Of a DNA stretch of 38,526 bases, positions 35,387 to 38,526 are shown one piece after another. Within the stretch, counting starts at the first letter, position 1, and the number at the start of each line of letters is the position of its first letter. Under the pieces are notes generated by a model. That model was not told the origin of the DNA and ran no database searches. It saw nothing but the letters and a program-made list of their open reading frames with translations. Position numbers and translations under genes: made by a program. This DNA is from Treponema sp. (GTDB lineage: Bacteria; Spirochaetota; Spirochaetia; Treponematales; Treponemataceae): the NCBI GenBank assembly GCA_016283615.1, contig JAEENG010000128.1:1-38526 (forward strand). Reading direction: 5' to 3'.

Positions 35387-36262
35387 TTATTTTACGGTGT
35401 TTTCCGCAGCTTCCAATGTGTTATACATCAGCATTGCGATTGTCATTGGGCCGACGCCGCCCGGAACCGGTGTGATGAACGAAGCTTTTTCCTTGATTTC
35501 GTCAAAGTCACAGTCGCCGATCAAGCGGAAGCCGCTCTTTTTGCTTGCGTCAGGAATGCGGTTTACGCCGACATCGATTACAACAGCGCCGTCTTTTACC
35601 ATGTCAGCAGTTACTGTGTGTGGATGACCGCTGGCTGCAACGATGATGTCTGCCTGGCGTGTGATTTCTGCCATGTTTTTTGTTCCTGTGTGGCAGATAG
35701 TTACAGTACAGTTTGTTTCTTTGCGGCAGAGGAGGATTGAAACAGGTTTTCCGACAATGTTTGAACGGCCGATTACAACGGCGTGCTTTCCGCTTGTTTC
35801 AACGCCCATGCGTTCAAGGAGAACAATGATTCCGTGCGGTGTACACGGAAGGAATGCTTTTTTGCCGATTACGAGGTTTCCGACATTTACCGGGTGGAAT
35901 CCGTCAACGTCCTTGTCCGGGCTGATTGCCATAATGACCTTGTCTTCGTTGATGTGCTTTGGAAGAGGAAGCTGAACAAGAATTCCGTGAACGCTGTCGT
36001 CCTTATTCAATTTGTCGATTAAAGCGAGCAGTTCTTCTTCTGAAGTTGATTCCGGAAGTTCTTCGCTGCGGTCAAGCATGCCGGCTTCGGCAAGGGCCTT
36101 TCTTTTTCCTGTAACATAAGAAACACTGGCAGGATTCTGGCCTACAAGAATTACAGCAAGACAAGGTGTAATTCCCTTTGCTTTTAATGCAGCTACTTTT
36201 TCTGCAACACCTGCGCGAACATCAAGCGCAATCTGCTTTCCGTCAATAATTTGAGCACTCAT
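35387..36262 (-). CDS. folD: Methylene-THF dehydrogenase / methenyl-THF cyclohydrolase
   Basis: Bifunctional enzyme interconverting 5,10-methylene-, methenyl- and 10-formyl-THF. At 291 aa it has the standard length. Family signatures are [14 protein letters not shown] (catalytic Lys), [31 protein letters not shown], the Rossmann [14 protein letters not shown] and the C-terminal [20 protein letters not shown] precedes the ATG. Together with fhs it forms the formate-to-methylene-THF route. Confidence 0.96.
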   Translation of the reverse strand: MSAQIIDGKQIALDVRAGVAEKVAALKAKGITPCLAVILVGQNPASVSYVTGKRKALAEAGMLDRSEELPESTSEEELLALIDKLNKDDSVHGILVQLPLPKHINEDKVIMAISPDKDVDGFHPVNVGNLVIGKKAFLPCTPHGIIVLLERMGVETSGKHAVVIGRSNIVGKPVSILLCRKETNCTVTICHTGTKNMAEITRQADIIVAASGHPHTVTADMVKDGAVVIDVGVNRIPDASKKSGFRLIGDCDFDEIKEKASFITPVPGGVGPMTIAMLMYNTLEAAENTVK

Positions 36263-36370
36263 CTGTATACCTCATAATTTTAATATTCTGCCCGTGTAAC
36301 CTTCAGGCAAACTAACTTGTTGTTTAGATAAAGCCCTTCCCACTGCAGTGTGGTGGAAGTGCCGTTTATA

Positions 36371-36399
36371 TTGAATTTATACCCTCAAAAAGGTAAAAT
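36371..36399 (+). promoter_or_regulatory. Candidate promoter of the outer-membrane barrel operon
   Basis: TTGAAT, 17 nt, TAAAAT, 65 nt before the ATG at 36465. The 36263-36464 region also has a small hairpin (CTTCC..GGAAG around CACTGCAGTG, 36336-36359), and nothing else I recognise. Confidence 0.45.
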
Positions 36400-36464
36400 C
36401 ATGATTCAATATACTACATTGTTTTAATAATAATGAGAATCTCTAAAAAACAAAAGAGGAATCA

Positions 36465-37070
36465 ATGAAAAAGTCCCTTGCTCTCGTCTGCGCATTGTTA
36501 ACTTTGGGCGCAGCAGCTTTCTGTCAGGAAGAACCGGAAGAAAATGACGACAAATTTGCAGTAAACTATACATTGAATGAACCGGGCGACCAGTACATCA
36601 ACATCGGTCTTATGGTTACATTCCCGATGAACTTTGGAGGAAGCTTTCCTTTATTCCGTTCGGGCCAGATGCAGACAGGCGGTGCTGGAACTCTGGGTTA
36701 CCACCGTTTTTTGACATCATGGTTTGATCTTGGAATCGATGTAACATTCGGTTACAACCCTACACTCGGCGAAAACATTTTTACTTACGTTCCATTTGTT
36801 TTGAGCGCAACATTCCAGCCGAATTTCAAACGTTTTGAATTCCCGCTCACAATGGGAGTCGGCGTTGCTTCAGAAAGTTATCTTAACCGCACATACTTCC
36901 CTGGCCTCGTGCTTAAGCCGCAGGCAGGTGTATTCTACAGGGCAACTCCAAGCTGGTCTTTTGGAGTACGCTACGACTTTATGTACATGCCGCAATGGTA
37001 TGATGACCCGAGCAAAAACGATTACGGTCTGTTCTCTTCAGCAATGATTTCAGCCCGATACCACTTCTAG
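36465..37070 (+). CDS. Outer-membrane beta-barrel protein
   Basis: A 201-aa protein with a signal peptide (MKKSLALVCALLTLGAAAFC). A short acidic start (QEEPEENDDKFAV) is followed by alternating amphipathic strands with aromatic girdles (YINIGLMVTFPMNF, LGIDVTFGYNPTL, SWSFGVRYDFMYM). It ends in ARYHF with a terminal aromatic residue, the signal for BAM-mediated insertion. The count of about eight strands fits an OmpW- or OmpA-size barrel. SD AGAGGAA precedes the ATG. The next gene, a lipoprotein, follows after 11 nt. Confidence 0.78.
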   Translation: MKKSLALVCALLTLGAAAFCQEEPEENDDKFAVNYTLNEPGDQYINIGLMVTFPMNFGGSFPLFRSGQMQTGGAGTLGYHRFLTSWFDLGIDVTFGYNPTLGENIFTYVPFVLSATFQPNFKRFEFPLTMGVGVASESYLNRTYFPGLVLKPQAGVFYRATPSWSFGVRYDFMYMPQWYDDPSKNDYGLFSSAMISARYHF

Positions 37071-37081
37071 GATATACACAG

Positions 37082-38218
37082 ATGAAAAAGTATTTGAATT
37101 CAATAACTAAAATCGCAGTGCTTGCCTGTGCAGCACTTTTCTGCTCATGCAGCGGAGTAATTTTTGACACAATCCGTACGGAAGTAAAACTCACGGACGC
37201 CCAGGTTTCCGGAGACGTTTTCTGTATCACACGCCATTCAGGCACTGACGGCAGTGAATACCTTTACACAAGTCTCGGAACAATCAAACGAAAGGACGTA
37301 AAAGAAAATTCATCTGTCACAGGATTATACGGCGGCCAGTGGAAGTCTGTAAACAAACCCTCAGGACTTATCACAGGAATCATAAGCGCAAGCGACTCAT
37401 ACCTTTACCTTACAAGCCTTAAAATTGAAACAGTTGAAGACGACGGCGAAAACGAACCGAAGTCATATTCAATTTATTACAGCGACGACGACGGTAAAAC
37501 CTGGAATACTGTAAAACTCGAAGACGGAACAGATATTTCAACCCTCACATATACAGGTTCAATCACAAAAGTATTTGGAACAAACTCTCCAAAAGCCGCA
37601 AACCGCGCCGCATTCTTAAACTATGCAGGTCTTGTTTACAGACTCCAGGCAGGTAAAGCAACAGTGATTACTGAAGATTCAACTTATGTAAACCTGGGAA
37701 CAAGCAGCCAGTCAGTTGCACTTCTGGACGGCGTTTACTACTTCAGCGACAATTATTCCATGACAAGCAATGAAACAAGTTCAACAGACGCAACCTGCAT
37801 TTACACCGGAAGCAGCGATTCAATCAAATATCTTTACACAGGAAGCAGCGACTGGGTTTCTGTAGATCCTGATCTTGGAACAATTTACTCACTTTCCTAT
37901 GCACAGGACAAAATCCTCGTGGGAACATCAGAAGGAATCAAAAACGTCATCCTGGACGCAACAACAACAGACGCAAGCCTCAGATACTACATTCCGTCGA
38001 ATTCAACAGGCACATTCTCGTCAAACGCAGCCTCTGCCCTTTCTTCATACTATCAGGTATGGCAGACACTGGTTCTTGATCCGTCATTAGCGCTTGAAGA
38101 ATCTGACCTGTACGCAAGCATGGACTTTGAAGACTCATCATCAAACACATCTGCAACCTTCCAGAACGTGGGCATGTGGGCGTTCTACCCTGGCCGTGCC
38201 AGCTGGAACCGAGAATAA
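37082..38218 (+). CDS. Asp-box (BNR-like) beta-propeller lipoprotein
   Basis: A 378-aa lipoprotein. The signal ends in LFCSC-SGVIF (cleavage before Cys at residue ~22). An Asp-box is visible (YYSDDDGKTWNTV), plus propeller-like blades recurring as YLYTSLGTIKR, YLYLTSLKIE and IYTGSSDSIKYLYTGSSDW. Composition is rich in Ser/Thr. No partner other than the barrel protein upstream (11 nt) and rarA downstream (TAATG overlap) is visible. It might form an envelope complex with the barrel, which is inference. Confidence 0.75.
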   Translation: MKKYLNSITKIAVLACAALFCSCSGVIFDTIRTEVKLTDAQVSGDVFCITRHSGTDGSEYLYTSLGTIKRKDVKENSSVTGLYGGQWKSVNKPSGLITGIISASDSYLYLTSLKIETVEDDGENEPKSYSIYYSDDDGKTWNTVKLEDGTDISTLTYTGSITKVFGTNSPKAANRAAFLNYAGLVYRLQAGKATVITEDSTYVNLGTSSQSVALLDGVYYFSDNYSMTSNETSSTDATCIYTGSSDSIKYLYTGSSDWVSVDPDLGTIYSLSYAQDKILVGTSEGIKNVILDATTTDASLRYYIPSNSTGTFSSNAASALSSYYQVWQTLVLDPSLALEESDLYASMDFEDSSSNTSATFQNVGMWAFYPGRASWNRE

Positions 38219-38526
38219 TGCCAGATCTGTTTGACACTGCACATCGAAAAGAACCTCTCGCTTCCAGGATGCGCCCCCGCAACCTTGATGAATACATCGG
38301 TCAGGACCACATTGTGGGAAAGGGCCGTCTTCTGCGCCGCGCTATCAGTGCAGACCAGTTAACTTCCGTCATTTTTTACGGTCCGCCGGGCTCGGGAAAA
38401 ACAACCCTTGCCCGCGTTATCGCAAATCACACTTCTTCAAATTTCATTACATTAAACGCAGTCCTGACAGGCGTTCAGGATATCAGAAACGCCATCAAAA
38501 ACGCCGACGAGTATTACAAGCTTTAT
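38218..38526 (+). CDS. rarA: Replication-associated recombination protein A, N-terminal part
   Basis: AAA+ ATPase (RarA/MgsA/WRNIP1 family) acting at stalled replication forks. Only the first 103 residues are inside the window. The N-terminus reads PLASRMRPRNLDEYIGQDHIVG, then Walker A VIFYGPPGSGKTTLARV, and NAVLTGVQDIRNAI, as in the family. The ATG overlaps the stop of the lipoprotein by one base (TAATG), so it is translationally coupled to an envelope gene. Confidence 0.93.
   Translation, partial: MPDLFDTAHRKEPLASRMRPRNLDEYIGQDHIVGKGRLLRRAISADQLTSVIFYGPPGSGKTTLARVIANHTSSNFITLNAVLTGVQDIRNAIKNADEYYKLY

Noticed and set aside
36336-36359. Hairpin CTTCC..GGAAG as a terminator or riboswitch
   Set aside because: Short stem, no T tract, and it lies between divergent genes where no terminator is expected.
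36405-36440. Possible Fur box (AATAATGAGAATCT) upstream of the barrel gene
   Set aside because: Only a partial match with no second half-site; not enough to call.
1-38526. CRISPR arrays, tRNA or rRNA genes, prophage or transposase
   Set aside because: No spaced direct repeats, cloverleaf with CCA-type ends, rRNA segments or transposase motifs were seen. The 23-bp iterons have no spacers, so are not CRISPR.

Overview
The window looks like a chromosome segment of a Treponema-like spirochaete. The pointers are a class I (archaeal-type) lysyl-tRNA synthetase, a BMP/PnrA-type (TmpC-like) lipoprotein with its own ABC transporter, many Cys-anchored lipoproteins, a BioY/ECF biotin uptake operon, and moderately AT-rich DNA. 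No rRNA, tRNA, CRISPR array, phage or transposase gene was seen. Species cannot be read from the sequence alone.

Layout. Left (1-17,600): partial fhs (formate-THF ligase); giant Ig-like lipoprotein A; an O-methyltransferase/HAD fusion; thiN; a divergent four-gene nucleoside-type ABC uptake operon (BMP lipoprotein, double-NBD ATPase, two permeases); class I lysS converging on it; a LapA-like plus TPR/SPOR envelope pair; miaB; and a GHKL ATPase plus STAS-like (DUF4325) pair. Centre (17,600-26,430): giant lipoprotein B, a paralogue of A, then a tightly packed seven-gene accessory operon on the minus strand. That operon is headed by a DUF4143 ATPase behind four tandem 23-bp palindromic repeats. 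It continues with a papain-like YunG-type protein, a 51-aa ORF, DUF3791, DUF3990 (ADP-ribosyltransferase-like), a 69-aa ORF and a U32-like cysteine-cluster protein. Right (26,500-38,526): folE2 with a GC-rich in-frame insertion, cysK, a chemotaxis receptor, a bioY-ecfA-ecfT operon behind a textbook BirA operator, a RelBE-type toxin-antitoxin pair with a palindromic operator, an exported hypothetical, an SDR oxidoreductase, a YhhQ/VUT transporter, a 145-bp structured inverted-repeat element, folD, an outer-membrane barrel, an Asp-box lipoprotein and the start of rarA.

Main observations. (1) The two giant paralogous lipoproteins each carry a G8 tract inside the signal-peptide coding region. In B the tract is in frame (ON). 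In A the SD-preceded ATG is out of frame with the 1360-aa body (OFF), and a one-base gain would restore it. They look like a phase-variable surface lipoprotein pair with matching promoters. (2) At least six genes (thiN, the methyltransferase/HAD gene, lysS, the DUF4143 gene, folE2, bioY) have a good -10 hexamer only 6-9 nt before the start codon and little or no Shine-Dalgarno, suggesting frequent leaderless transcripts. (3) The operator-headed accessory operon has no function known to me as a unit. (4) Structured intergenic elements and an in-frame GC-rich insert in folE2 look like dispersed repeats.

Working together, fhs, folD and folE2 serve folate and one-carbon metabolism; thiN, BioY/ECF, the BMP transporter and YhhQ indicate salvage of vitamins, nucleosides and queuosine precursors, fitting a host- or gut-associated lifestyle. 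The lifestyle is inference.
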